Shown piece by piece: positions 14,395 through 23,999 of a stretch of 24,459 nt of DNA. Location of the stretch: contig JBBJMF010000036.1 in assembly GCA_037719575.1 (NCBI GenBank), forward strand, positions 1 to 24,459. The letters are read 5' to 3'. The notes under the pieces were generated by a model, which worked only from the letters and a program-made list of their open reading frames with translations, did no database searches and was not told where the DNA came from. The stretch's first letter is position 1. Each line of letters opens with the position of its first letter. The translations under genes were made by a program, and so were the position numbers. The DNA is from JAWWPG01 sp037719575. GTDB lineage: Bacteria > Actinomycetota > Actinomycetes > Propionibacteriales > Nocardioidaceae.

Positions 14395-14779
14395 CTCGGC
14401 TCCGATGAATCGTCAGGCTCACGTCGTCGAACGCAACCTGGATTGGTGCATGCGGCTTGTGGACGGTGACGTCGACCCAGTCGACCGGCGGTTCGGCCAG
14501 ACAGATGTCGGCGAGCCGCTGGGCGAGGGTCTCGATCAGGTCCACCGGATCCGAGACGACCGCGGCATGCAACCGCTCGGCCAGCTCGCCGTAGTGGACG
14601 GTGGCGGTGAGGTCGTCCGCTGCGGCCGCAGGGCGGGTGTCGAGGCCGATCTCGACGTCGACGACGAATTCCTGGCCTTCACGACGTTCGCGCTCGAGCA
14701 CGCCATGGTGACCGGTCGCGCGCAGCCCTCGCAGCGCAAGCCGGTCCACTGTCGCCGGCGCGGCGGACAGTCTCGTCAT
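14387..14779 (-). CDS. folB: Dihydroneopterin aldolase
   Basis: Converts 7,8-dihydroneopterin to 6-hydroxymethyl-dihydropterin and glycolaldehyde. The 130-residue protein has the usual length and blocks: LRGLRATGHHGVLERERREGQ (the glutamate of the pterin site), FVVDVEIGLD, the ATVHYGELAE block and the catalytic lysine in VTVHKPHAPI. The frame is open further upstream, but the ATG at 14779 overlaps the stop of the NTF2-like gene (ATGA) and gives the normal N-terminus. It is followed by folK with an eight-base overlap. Confidence 0.95.
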   Translation of the reverse strand: MTRLSAAPATVDRLALRGLRATGHHGVLERERREGQEFVVDVEIGLDTRPAAAADDLTATVHYGELAERLHAAVVSDPVDLIETLAQRLADICLAEPPVDWVDVTVHKPHAPIQVAFDDVSLTIHRSRVD

Positions 14780-15222
14780 GGTGGCTCTTCCTGTCGTGGT
14801 TCCGGCCCGGATTCCTCTGGGCTCGACAGTACCGGGGAGGCGTGATGCACCCACAACCGCCAACCGTCGGATGTCCGGCGGAAGACGTTGGTGGCAACCG
14901 CCGTACCGCCGGCGAAAACTCCGAGCGGGGTGTCCGCTCCGGCCGACAGCACGTTCTCCACGCACGAGACGGTCGCGAGGTGGTCCGTGACCGTCGCCTC
15001 CACGTCGGTGAGGAAGAACTGGATGTACGGCGCGTCCGCCATCAGCGCCAGCCACGAGCGCATCACGGCGGCTCTGCCACGGATCGGCGCGGCAGCCGGG
15101 TGGACGCAGACGACGCCGTCGTCATCGGCCCACACGGTCGCCATCGCATCGAAGTCGGCGCTCTCGAAGGCGGCGTAGAAGTCAGCATGCAGGGCGAGCA
15201 CCTGGTCGACGGCCGTGGTCAC
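14776..15222 (-). CDS. NTF2/SnoaL-like protein inside the folate gene run
   Basis: A 148-residue protein with the cone-shaped NTF2-like fold. It has an N-terminal helix pair (LHADFYAAFESADFDAMATV), then WADDDGVVCVHPAAAPIRG, RSWLALM, IQFFLTDVEATVTDHLATV, and a C-terminal FRRTSDGWRLWVHHASPV. This is a conserved actinobacterial type (SnoaL-like/DUF4440-like). Its activity is not known; the fold serves both enzymes and binding proteins. Its GTG overlaps the folP stop (GTGA) and its stop overlaps the folB start (ATGA), so it is translated as part of the folate operon, which argues for a role in or beside that pathway. The C-terminus is Pro/Glu-rich (EESGPEPRQEEPP). Confidence 0.82.
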   Translation of the reverse strand: MTTAVDQVLALHADFYAAFESADFDAMATVWADDDGVVCVHPAAAPIRGRAAVMRSWLALMADAPYIQFFLTDVEATVTDHLATVSCVENVLSAGADTPLGVFAGGTAVATNVFRRTSDGWRLWVHHASPVLSSPEESGPEPRQEEPP

Positions 15223-16139
15223 GCCCTCGCGTCCTCATCCGCGATGCGAGCAGCGACGCGCACGGCGTCATGAGACCGCGAGACGTCGTGCACGCGGACA
15301 CACCAGGCACCGCAGATCGCGGCGAGGGCCGACAGGGCCGCCGAGGCGTCGTCTCGCCCGACCGGCGCCCGCGGGGTGCCGTCCGGGTCTGCGAGCAGTC
15401 TCCCGAGGAAGGCCTTGCGAGACGAGCCGACGACGAGCGGGAAGCCCAGCACGTGGAGGGCATCGAGGTGTCGCAGCAGCGACCAGTTGTGCTCGGCCAG
15501 CTTGGCGAAGCCGATCCCGGGGTCGAGCGCGATCCGCTCGTGGGCGATGCCCGCCCCCACCGCCGCTGACGCCCGCGCCGCGAGCTCCGACGTCACCTCA
15601 CCAAGCACGTCGACGTACGACGCCCGCTGCTGCATCGACGCGGAGTGGCCGCGCCAGTGCATCACGATGCACGCGACGCCGAGGTCGGCCACAAGGGGAA
15701 ACATGGCCTCGTCGGCCAGACCGCCGGAGACGTCGTTGACGATCGCCGCCCCACAGTCGACGGCGCGCCGCGCCACCGAGGCGCGCATCGTGTCGATGCT
15801 GACGACCGCCCCGGCCTCGCAGAGCGCGGACACCACGGGGAGGACTCGGTCCAGCTCCTCCGCGACGCTCGGGCGCTCCGCGCCGGGGCGGGTGGACTCG
15901 CCTCCCACGTCGAGCAGGTCCGCTCCGGCGGCGAGCATCTCCAATCCGTGGCTGATCGCGTCGTCGGGCCGAAGCCACCGGCCGCCGTCGGAGAAGGAGT
16001 CCGGCGTGACGTTGACGACACCCATGACCAGACAGCGGTCAGGGGCCGGGAGCTCGGCGAGATGGCGGAGCGGCCGACCGAACACGGCCATGGCGCCTCG
16101 CTGCGGGTGCGACGCGGGCGACGCGCCGGGCATCGGCAC
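15219..16139 (-). CDS. folP: Dihydropteroate synthase
   Basis: Condenses 6-hydroxymethyl-dihydropterin pyrophosphate with p-aminobenzoate to give dihydropteroate; this is the sulfonamide target. The 306-residue TIM-barrel protein shows the family blocks VMGVVNVTPDSFSDGG, the GADLLDVGGESTRPGA loop, IVNDVSGG, CIVMHWRG, LDPGIGFAKLAEHNW and VGSSRKAFLG. The start is uncertain: GTG 16139 (seven bases after folE), ATG 16133 and ATG 16091 are all in frame, and the family core begins only at about residue 37, so a shorter form is plausible. Its stop overlaps the GTG of the NTF2-like gene. Confidence 0.94.
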   Translation of the reverse strand: MPMPGASPASHPQRGAMAVFGRPLRHLAELPAPDRCLVMGVVNVTPDSFSDGGRWLRPDDAISHGLEMLAAGADLLDVGGESTRPGAERPSVAEELDRVLPVVSALCEAGAVVSIDTMRASVARRAVDCGAAIVNDVSGGLADEAMFPLVADLGVACIVMHWRGHSASMQQRASYVDVLGEVTSELAARASAAVGAGIAHERIALDPGIGFAKLAEHNWSLLRHLDALHVLGFPLVVGSSRKAFLGRLLADPDGTPRAPVGRDDASAALSALAAICGAWCVRVHDVSRSHDAVRVAARIADEDARA

Positions 16140-16146
16140 CGGTCGC

Positions 16147-16752
16147 CTAGCCGAGGATGAGGCTCATGGCCTCGGCGCGGGTGGCGGAGTTCAGCAGCTG
16201 GCCGCGGACGGCGCTCGTCACGGTGCGCGACCCCGGTTTGCGGACCCCGCGCATCGTCATGCAGAGGTGCTCGCACTCGAAGACCGCGATGACCCCGCGC
16301 GGCTCGAGCAGCCGCACCATCGAGTCGGCGACCTGGGTCGTGAGCCGCTCCTGCACCTGCGGCCGCCGGGCGAACACGTCGACCAGCCGGGCGAGCTTCG
16401 ACAGGCCGGTGATTCGACCTTCCGCGTTCGGGATGTATCCCACATGGGCCACCCCGTGGAACGGCACCAGATGGTGCTCACACATCGACCAGACCTCGAT
16501 GTCCTTGACGAGGACCAGCTCGTCGTGGCCGATGTCGAACGTCGTCGTGAGCACGTCCTCCGGCATCAGCCGCATCCCGCCGAGCATCTCGGCGTAGGCG
16601 CGCGCCACCCGGCCCGGCGTGTCCCGCAGGCCCTCGCGGTCGGGATCCTCGCCGACCGCCGCGAGAAGCTCACGGACGGCCGCCTCCGCCCGGTCGTGGT
16701 CGAAGGCGGGAATGTCACGCTCCGGCGGCGGGCTCACCGACTCGAGGGTCAC
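16147..16752 (-). CDS. folE: GTP cyclohydrolase I
   Basis: Opens GTP to 7,8-dihydroneopterin triphosphate, the entry step of folate synthesis. The 201-residue protein has the zinc-site and catalytic blocks complete: SMCEHHLVPFHGVAHVGY (Cys and His ligands) and FECEHLCMTMRGVRKPGS (second Cys ligand and pterin-site residues), with GLSKLARLVDVFARRPQVQE between them. This is the type IA enzyme. GTG 16752 starts three bases after the ftsH stop, so it is co-transcribed with and probably coupled to ftsH. The enzyme that removes phosphates from its product is not among the recognised neighbours. Confidence 0.97.
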   Translation of the reverse strand: MTLESVSPPPERDIPAFDHDRAEAAVRELLAAVGEDPDREGLRDTPGRVARAYAEMLGGMRLMPEDVLTTTFDIGHDELVLVKDIEVWSMCEHHLVPFHGVAHVGYIPNAEGRITGLSKLARLVDVFARRPQVQERLTTQVADSMVRLLEPRGVIAVFECEHLCMTMRGVRKPGSRTVTSAVRGQLLNSATRAEAMSLILG

Positions 16753-16755
16753 GCG

Positions 16756-18825
<2,070 letters not shown>

Positions 18826-18952
18826 CAACCAGGGCTCCCGCCCCTTGCCTCCTGCCGATCAGCCACCGGGTCGCGTCCATTGTCGCGTATCTCCACAGTG
18901 TCCCTCACCACTCAAGCTCCCGACGTACAGGAACAGGTCACCGGCAGCCGGC

Positions 18953-19504
18953 TCACGCATAGACGTGTGGTGCCAGGGTGCACACCGAGCGCAGGTTGCG
19001 GTAGCGCTCGTCGTAGTCGAGCCCGTAGCCCACCACGAACTCGTCGGGGATGTCGAAACCCACGTACCTGACGGCGACCGCCATCTGCAGAGCATCGGGT
19101 TTGCGGAGCAGGGCGCAAATCTGCACGCTGCTCGGGCCGCGGGACTCGAGGTTCGACACCAGCCAGGACAGGGTGAGGCCGGTGTCGATGATGTCCTCCA
19201 CCACCAGCACGTGCTTGCCCGAGATGTCGGTGTCGAGGTCCTTCAGGATGCGGACCACGCCCGACGACGTCGTACCCGATCCGTAGGACGAGATCGCCAT
19301 CCAGTCCATCGCCACGTGCCGGTCGAGAAATCTCGCGAGGTCTGCCATCACCATCACGGCGCCCTTGAGGACGCCGACAAGCAGCAGGTCTCGGCCGTCG
19401 TAGTCGGCCCGGATCATTGCCGCCAGCTCACGCAGCCGGCTCTGGATCTGCTCCTCGGTGACCAGCGTGGCTTTCAGGTCCGACTCGACGTGGCTCACAT
19501 CCAC
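18953..19504 (-). CDS. hpt: Hypoxanthine phosphoribosyltransferase
   Basis: Salvages hypoxanthine (and usually guanine) with PRPP to IMP (GMP). The 183-residue protein has the PRPP-binding signature VLVVEDIIDTGLTL, the earlier LVGVLKGAVMV loop, the flexible-loop region MDWMAISSYGSGTTSSG, and VGFDIPDEFVVGYGLDYDERYRNL at the purine site. GTG 19504 is the start; CACACT lies six bases upstream and could be a weak leaderless -10 like that of argR, but there is no good ribosome site to compare. It follows tilS by 54 bases. The tilS-hpt-ftsH order is widely conserved in bacteria. Confidence 0.96.
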   Translation of the reverse strand: MDVSHVESDLKATLVTEEQIQSRLRELAAMIRADYDGRDLLLVGVLKGAVMVMADLARFLDRHVAMDWMAISSYGSGTTSSGVVRILKDLDTDISGKHVLVVEDIIDTGLTLSWLVSNLESRGPSSVQICALLRKPDALQMAVAVRYVGFDIPDEFVVGYGLDYDERYRNLRSVCTLAPHVYA

Positions 19505-19558
19505 CCGCTCAGTGTGCAGGACGCCACGAGGCGGTCGTTGGCCGCCCCGACCACGATG

Positions 19559-20560
19559 TCAGCCCGACATGAAGCACAGCGTCGTCGCCCGGCGGCCCGC
19601 GGTCACGGGTCCGGGCAGGTCCACCCCGCGCTGGCCGTGCCAGTCGACGCACAACGCGTCGAGTGCCTCGACATGCACGGCGAACAGCTCGCCCCCCGGA
19701 CAGCCTGCCGCGAGCGCTGCCAGCCTGAGGACCCGGCGGCGCAGGGCAGTGGGCACCTCCACCAGCAGCGCCAGGTCGAGGCAGGGGCCCGTCTCCGCGA
19801 GGGTGGCAGCCCGGGCGTAGAGCTCGGCACCGAGGGCGTCCAGCGCGTCGACGTCCGCGGCGGCCTGGTCGGCAGTCCGCGCCAGGGCGTGCCCAACGCC
19901 TGGGCCCAGCTCGGCTTCGAGCAGGGGTAGCACGGTCCGGCGTACCCGCACTCGGGTGAAGCGGGTGTCGACGTTGTCGGGGTCGTGCCAGACGGGGATG
20001 TCCAGGGCGCGGCACGCCTGGGTCGTCTCGGCCCGGGAGACCGTGAGCAGGGGCCGCCGATAGGGGCCGGACGAAGACCGCATCCCGGCGAGCGACCGCA
20101 GGCCGCTCCCTCGCGCCAGTCCCAGCAGCACGGTCTCCGCCTGGTCGTCGCGGGTGTGGCCGAGCAGCACGACCGCATCGAGCCGGCGCGCGTGCAGATC
20201 GAGAGCCGCATACCGGGCGTCCCGCGCGGCGGCCTCAGGACCGCCGAGCCTGCCGACGACGACCCGCTCGACGACGACCGGGCCCACCCCGGCGAACGCC
20301 TCGAGGGTCTCCAGGCGTCTCGCCACCGCCGTCGCCACGTCGGCAGAGCCCGGTTGGCGGCCGTGGTCGATCACCACGGCTTCCGTCAGCCAGCCCGCGT
20401 TGACACCCTCGAAAGCGGTCGCCGCTGCCAGGGCCATCGAGTCGGAGCCGCCCGAGCAGGCGACCACGACCCGCCGCCCGGCGTCGATGTCCGCGAGTCC
20501 GAGCCGGACCGCTCGCCGGACCGCCGCGACCGAGGGGTCGAGCCGCCCGCTCACCGCCAT
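19559..20560 (-). CDS. tilS: tRNA(Ile)-lysidine synthase
   Basis: Attaches lysine to C34 of the minor tRNA-Ile (CAU anticodon), changing both its decoding and its charging; essential. The 333-residue protein has the PP-loop ATPase motif VVACSGGSDSMALA (about residues 33-46), the LLGHTRDDQAETVLLGLARGSG block, LAGMR and LTVSRAET (the family's pyrophosphatase-like core), and a helical C-terminal region shorter than in E. coli. That length is common in actinobacteria. It starts at ATG 20560, 18 bases after the metalloprotease stop. Confidence 0.95.
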   Translation of the reverse strand: MAVSGRLDPSVAAVRRAVRLGLADIDAGRRVVVACSGGSDSMALAAATAFEGVNAGWLTEAVVIDHGRQPGSADVATAVARRLETLEAFAGVGPVVVERVVVGRLGGPEAAARDARYAALDLHARRLDAVVLLGHTRDDQAETVLLGLARGSGLRSLAGMRSSSGPYRRPLLTVSRAETTQACRALDIPVWHDPDNVDTRFTRVRVRRTVLPLLEAELGPGVGHALARTADQAAADVDALDALGAELYARAATLAETGPCLDLALLVEVPTALRRRVLRLAALAAGCPGGELFAVHVEALDALCVDWHGQRGVDLPGPVTAGRRATTLCFMSG

Positions 20561-20578
20561 CCGGTCATCCGCGAGGCG

Positions 20579-21739
20579 TCAGCCGTGCACTCGGGTGACC
20601 CAGCGCCCCGGCTCCGCGATCTCGTCCTTGGTGGGGAGGTTGGCCGGCTCGGCCCACACTGCGTTGAACCCCACCATGCCCACCTTCTCGACGACACCGC
20701 GCACGAAGACCGCGCCGTCTCGGTACTGGCGCAGCTTGGCATCAAAGCCGAGCAACCTGCGGATCATCTGGTCGAGGGGACCCGCTCCGGCCCGCCGGGC
20801 GTCGAAGACGGCGCGGATCTCATCCACGGACGAGACGACCTGTGGTCCGACGCCGTCCATCACCACATCGGCGTGACCCTCGAGCAGCGACATCATCGCA
20901 GTGAGACGTTCGATGACTGCGCGCTGCTCCGGAGTCTGCACGATGTCGAGGAGCGACCCGTCCCCATCGCCGCGGACCAGCTTGCCGACGCGCTCGATGC
21001 CGTCCCGCATCATCTGAGCCAGTCGGCTCGGGTCGAGGTCGGTCTTGTCGAGCAGCGTCTCCATCTCGCCGAGGAGGTGCGCCCTGAGCCAGGGCACTGC
21101 CGTGAACTGCACACGGTGGGTCTCCTCGTGCAGGCACACCCACAACCGGAAGTCGTCGGGGTCGACGCCGAGGTCGCGCTCGACCTGGACGATGTTGGGC
21201 GCCACGAGGAGCAAGCGACCACCGTGCGTGGCACGACGACGACCGCCCTCGACGTCGCCTCCCGGGGATCCGGCTCGCCCGACCTCGTCACGCGGGCCGG
21301 CAAAGAACGGGTCGAACTGGCCGAGGACCTTGCTGGACAGGAACGCGAAGAGTCCGCCGGCCTCGAGCCCGGTCACCCGCGAGCCTACCGCCGTGGCGAA
21401 CCGGCTGGGATCGGAGCGTGCGGCGCGCATCTTGTCGACGAGCGGGTCGATGACCTGACGCAACCCGTCGACGTTCGCCTGCACCCAGCCCAGCCGGTCG
21501 ACGACGACGATCGGCGCGGTGGCGGTCTCGGCTTCGAGCAGCGTGTAGGAGCGAACGTGCCCTTCCGCCTGACCCGCGAAGCGCCGCAGGTCTGCGACCG
21601 AGCGTGCCACCTCCTCGCGGCTGATGTCCGGCCCCGGCCGCATGAGCCGCGTCGCGGTCGTGACGGCGAGGTCCCAGTCGACCATGGACGCGGGCTCCGC
21701 GCCCGCGTGCCCTGGTGGTTCGGCGGCGACGTGTGCCAT
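20579..21739 (-). CDS. Zinc-dependent metalloprotease of the DUF2342 / F420-associated type
   Basis: A 386-residue cytoplasmic-looking protein of an actinobacterial family annotated either as zinc-dependent metalloprotease or as coenzyme F420 biosynthesis-associated. The zinc-binding motif HEETH lies at about residues 204-208 (WVCLHEETHRVQF), and a conserved downstream SLLEGHADVVMD block (about 285-296) offers the third ligand. There is no signal peptide. The substrate is unknown. ATG 21739 has a TANNNT box seven bases upstream and no ribosome site, so a leaderless transcript probably begins here and runs on into tilS. An internal ATG near residue 19 is the main alternative start. Confidence 0.85.
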   Translation of the reverse strand: MAHVAAEPPGHAGAEPASMVDWDLAVTTATRLMRPGPDISREEVARSVADLRRFAGQAEGHVRSYTLLEAETATAPIVVVDRLGWVQANVDGLRQVIDPLVDKMRAARSDPSRFATAVGSRVTGLEAGGLFAFLSSKVLGQFDPFFAGPRDEVGRAGSPGGDVEGGRRRATHGGRLLLVAPNIVQVERDLGVDPDDFRLWVCLHEETHRVQFTAVPWLRAHLLGEMETLLDKTDLDPSRLAQMMRDGIERVGKLVRGDGDGSLLDIVQTPEQRAVIERLTAMMSLLEGHADVVMDGVGPQVVSSVDEIRAVFDARRAGAGPLDQMIRRLLGFDAKLRQYRDGAVFVRGVVEKVGMVGFNAVWAEPANLPTKDEIAEPGRWVTRVHG

Positions 21740-21746
21740 GAGGGCA

Positions 21747-21752
21747 ACGTTA
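21747..21752 (-). promoter_or_regulatory. -10-like box of the metalloprotease-tilS unit
   Basis: On the minus strand TAACGT is followed by seven bases and the ATG at 21739. It sits in the 70 bases between dacB and the metalloprotease gene, suggesting a transcription unit separate from dacB. Confidence 0.45.
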
Positions 21753-21809
21753 CGGGGTGCGCCACGAGAGGCGGCGGTGACGACCTGGCTGTCAGCGGCG
21801 GTACGACGG

Positions 21810-23285
21810 TCAGCAGCCGCATGTGGTGAGCGTGGCGGCGACCCGGTCGAGGTCGGCGCGCACCGCGAGGGTCCGCGACTCCGGCACCTCGTTGGCCATG
21901 GCGACGAACGCCAGCGCCTGTCCAGACCTGGTCATCGCGATCCCGGCGAGCGCATGGACGCCAGTGAGCGTCCCGGTCTTCGCCCGCACGTAGCCGAGCC
22001 CCGCCTCGGCGCCATCGCCGGTGAAGCGGTAGCCGAGACTGCCGGAGAACCCTGCCACGGGGAGTCCGGCGATGATCCCTCGCAGCTCCGGATGAGCCGG
22101 CGTCGCGGCAGTCTCGAGCAGCCGGAGCAGCAGCGAGGCCGGCAGCACGTCGTCTCTCGAGAGCCCGCTGCCGTCGTAGAACACCGCACCGCGGACCTCC
22201 ACCCCGAGGCGTCCGAGCGCCGCGCGGACCGCGACTACGCCGGCGGCGCTCGACCCGGTGCGCCCCTGTTCGACCGCGACCTGGCGCAGCAGCACCTCGG
22301 CTGCCTCGTTGTCGCTGAGCTCCAGGATGTGCTGCACGATCTGCTCGAGTGGTGCCGACGAGACGCTCGCCAGTCTCACCGGGGCGACGACCGGCGTCGC
22401 GCGCTCGCTCACCGGTCCCACCACCTTGACGCCGGCCACGGCGAGCTGGGCGCGGAAAACCTCCGTGGCCGCCAGCGCGGGGTCCGCGCTGCGACCGGCG
22501 AGCCCGACGGACTCGCGTCCCTCGTTGACCCAGAGCGCGCTGATAGGGCTCACGACGTCGTCGGGGATGTAGGTCGACGGCCAGTGCGGGTTGACGGCGG
22601 GTCCGGTGAAAAGGCTGCTGTCGTAGGCAAGTCGCACCCGACGTACCCCGGCCGCCTCCAGGCGCGTCGCCGTCGCCGCCGCCAGCCGCTGGAGCGAGGC
22701 CGGTGCGGGGTAGAGGTCGTCCGCCGGCAGACCCGTGGGTGTCGCGCCAACAAGCAGCGGGTCTCCGCCGCCGACCAGGACGATCCGGCCCCGCGTCTTG
22801 CCGCGCACCACTGACGTGGTGAATCGATGGTCCGGGCCGAGCGCGGACAGCGCAGCGGAGGTGGTCAGCAGCTTCAACGTCGAGGCCGGGGTGGCCGCCG
22901 GCTCGCCATAGCGCCAATGTCCCTGGGGGTTGCCGAGCTGGGACACCGCGAACGTCAGCCGCCCGCCGAGGTCGGGCAACGCCAGAACCTCGGACAGGTG
23001 CCGTCTCAGCTTCGTGACGGAGATCGGTGGCGACCCCGACGCGGCCGCGAGCACGGGTGGTGCCGACGGTGGCGCATGCAGGTCGAGCCCCGGACCGGAC
23101 GGCGGGGGTACGTCGCTCGGTGGGGTGGGGCCCGCCTCGTGCCCCCCAGTCGAGATCACTCCGACCTCGACAGCGACCACGGTGGTCAGCACGACGGCGA
23201 TGAGCGCGATCGCGAGCTTGTGGGCCAACGCTCCGGACTGGCTGTGGCGCGCGGAGCCGGATGGGGGGCCGCTTCCCACGGTCAC
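21810..23285 (-). CDS. dacB: D-alanyl-D-alanine carboxypeptidase/endopeptidase (PBP4 type)
   Basis: A class C, type-4 penicillin-binding protein (peptidase S13) that trims or cleaves peptidoglycan cross-bridges outside the membrane. The 491-residue form has an N-terminal signal or anchor helix (about residues 20-44), then a Pro-rich spacer (54-90). The catalytic SxxK (STLK, 135-138) is followed by SDN (in LELSDNEAAEVLL) and KTGT (VRAKTGTLTGVHALAG). The long insert between SxxK and SxN is typical of PBP4. GTG 23285 is chosen because AGGAG lies five bases before it; a longer frame to ATG 23357 has no ribosome site and would make the helix start about 45 residues in. It diverges from ppa. Confidence 0.93.
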   Translation of the reverse strand: MTVGSGPPSGSARHSQSGALAHKLAIALIAVVLTTVVAVEVGVISTGGHEAGPTPPSDVPPPSGPGLDLHAPPSAPPVLAAASGSPPISVTKLRRHLSEVLALPDLGGRLTFAVSQLGNPQGHWRYGEPAATPASTLKLLTTSAALSALGPDHRFTTSVVRGKTRGRIVLVGGGDPLLVGATPTGLPADDLYPAPASLQRLAAATATRLEAAGVRRVRLAYDSSLFTGPAVNPHWPSTYIPDDVVSPISALWVNEGRESVGLAGRSADPALAATEVFRAQLAVAGVKVVGPVSERATPVVAPVRLASVSSAPLEQIVQHILELSDNEAAEVLLRQVAVEQGRTGSSAAGVVAVRAALGRLGVEVRGAVFYDGSGLSRDDVLPASLLLRLLETAATPAHPELRGIIAGLPVAGFSGSLGYRFTGDGAEAGLGYVRAKTGTLTGVHALAGIAMTRSGQALAFVAMANEVPESRTLAVRADLDRVAATLTTCGC

Positions 23286-23346
23286 CGCCTCTCCTGCGCT
23301 CTCGCCGGTCGAGCCCGTCGGGTTTCTCGACCCGGGGGGATGAGGG

Positions 23347-23360
23347 AGACTAACCATAAC
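23347..23360. promoter_or_regulatory. Possible overlapping divergent -10 region of dacB and ppa
   Basis: On the minus strand TAGTCT (23347-23352) fits TANNNT, about 55 bases before the transcribed dacB GTG. On the plus strand CATAAC (23355-23360) is a poor -10 about 40 bases before ppa. Both are weak and inferred only from the hexamers. Confidence 0.2.
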
Positions 23361-23401
23361 GACCCGCGCCGGGCGCAGCCCGACCCTCGAAGGAGTGAAC
23401 C

Positions 23402-23905
23402 GTGGATTTCGACGTTACGATTGAGATCCCCAAGGGGCAGCGCAACAAATACGAGGTCGACCATCTGACCGGCCGGATCAGGTTGGACCGCACCCTCTTC
23501 ACGGCTACCCAGTATCCGGCCGACTACGGGTTCATCGACGACACCCTCGGCCAGGACGGCGATCCGCTCGACGCCATGGTGCTCCTGCCGGAGCCCACGT
23601 TCCCCGGCTGCCTCATCCTCGCCCGCACGATCGGGATGTTCCGGATGACCGACGAGAAGGGCCCCGACGACAAGGTGCTCTGCGTGCCGGCCAGCGACCC
23701 ACGCCAGGAGCATCTCCGCGATATCCACCACCTGCCGGAGTTCTACCGGCTGGAGATCCAGCACTTCTTCGCGGTCTACAAGGACCTCGAGCCCGGCAAG
23801 TCCGTCGAGGGTGCTACGTGGGTGGGCCGGGCCGAGGCGGAGAAGGAGATCCTGGCCTCACGTCGCCGTCACGACGAAGCCCTCGATTCCGAGGGTGCGC
23901 ACTGA
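23402..23905 (+). CDS. ppa: Inorganic pyrophosphatase, family I
   Basis: Hydrolyses pyrophosphate to phosphate in the cytoplasm, pulling biosynthetic reactions forward. The 167-residue soluble enzyme has the family opening DFDVTIEIPKGQRNKYEVD, YPADYGFI and the metal-binding signature DGDPLDAMV with its three aspartates; later KDLEPGKSV completes the active-site set. GTG 23402 has a clear AGGAG six bases upstream (23391-23395), in contrast to the leaderless genes in this window. It ends before a strong hairpin shared with the convergent NlpC/P60 gene. Confidence 0.97.
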   Translation: MDFDVTIEIPKGQRNKYEVDHLTGRIRLDRTLFTATQYPADYGFIDDTLGQDGDPLDAMVLLPEPTFPGCLILARTIGMFRMTDEKGPDDKVLCVPASDPRQEHLRDIHHLPEFYRLEIQHFFAVYKDLEPGKSVEGATWVGRAEAEKEILASRRRHDEALDSEGAH

Positions 23906-23931
23906 GAGCGGGCGAGCACTGAGACGTGCGA

Positions 23932-23959
23932 CGCCTCCCAGCCCGAGGACTGGGAGGCG
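23932..23959. terminator. Bidirectional terminator hairpin between ppa and the NlpC/P60 gene
   Basis: CGCCTCCCAG and CTGGGAGGCG form a perfect 10-base stem with an 8-base loop, 26 bases after the ppa stop and about 40 bases after the end of the opposing gene. There is no clear T-run on either side, which is common for actinobacterial terminators. It can serve both converging genes. Confidence 0.75.
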
Positions 23960-23999
23960 CCGCGCTGCCGATCGATCATCCACGTGGCGGTGAGGGGGA

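Noticed and set aside
18910..18916. ACTCAAG upstream of ftsH, a half-site of the HspR-binding HAIR element.
   Set aside because: The full element needs a second half-site (CTTGAGT) seven bases away in inverted order; none is present, so heat-shock control cannot be claimed.
19985..21829. A 614-residue plus-strand frame opposite tilS and the metalloprotease.
   Set aside because: It spans two well-supported opposite genes and their gap and shows no recognisable protein feature.
23286..23357. Longer dacB start at ATG 23357.
   Set aside because: No ribosome site or -10 box at a suitable distance; GTG 23285 has AGGAG five bases upstream and places the signal helix sensibly.
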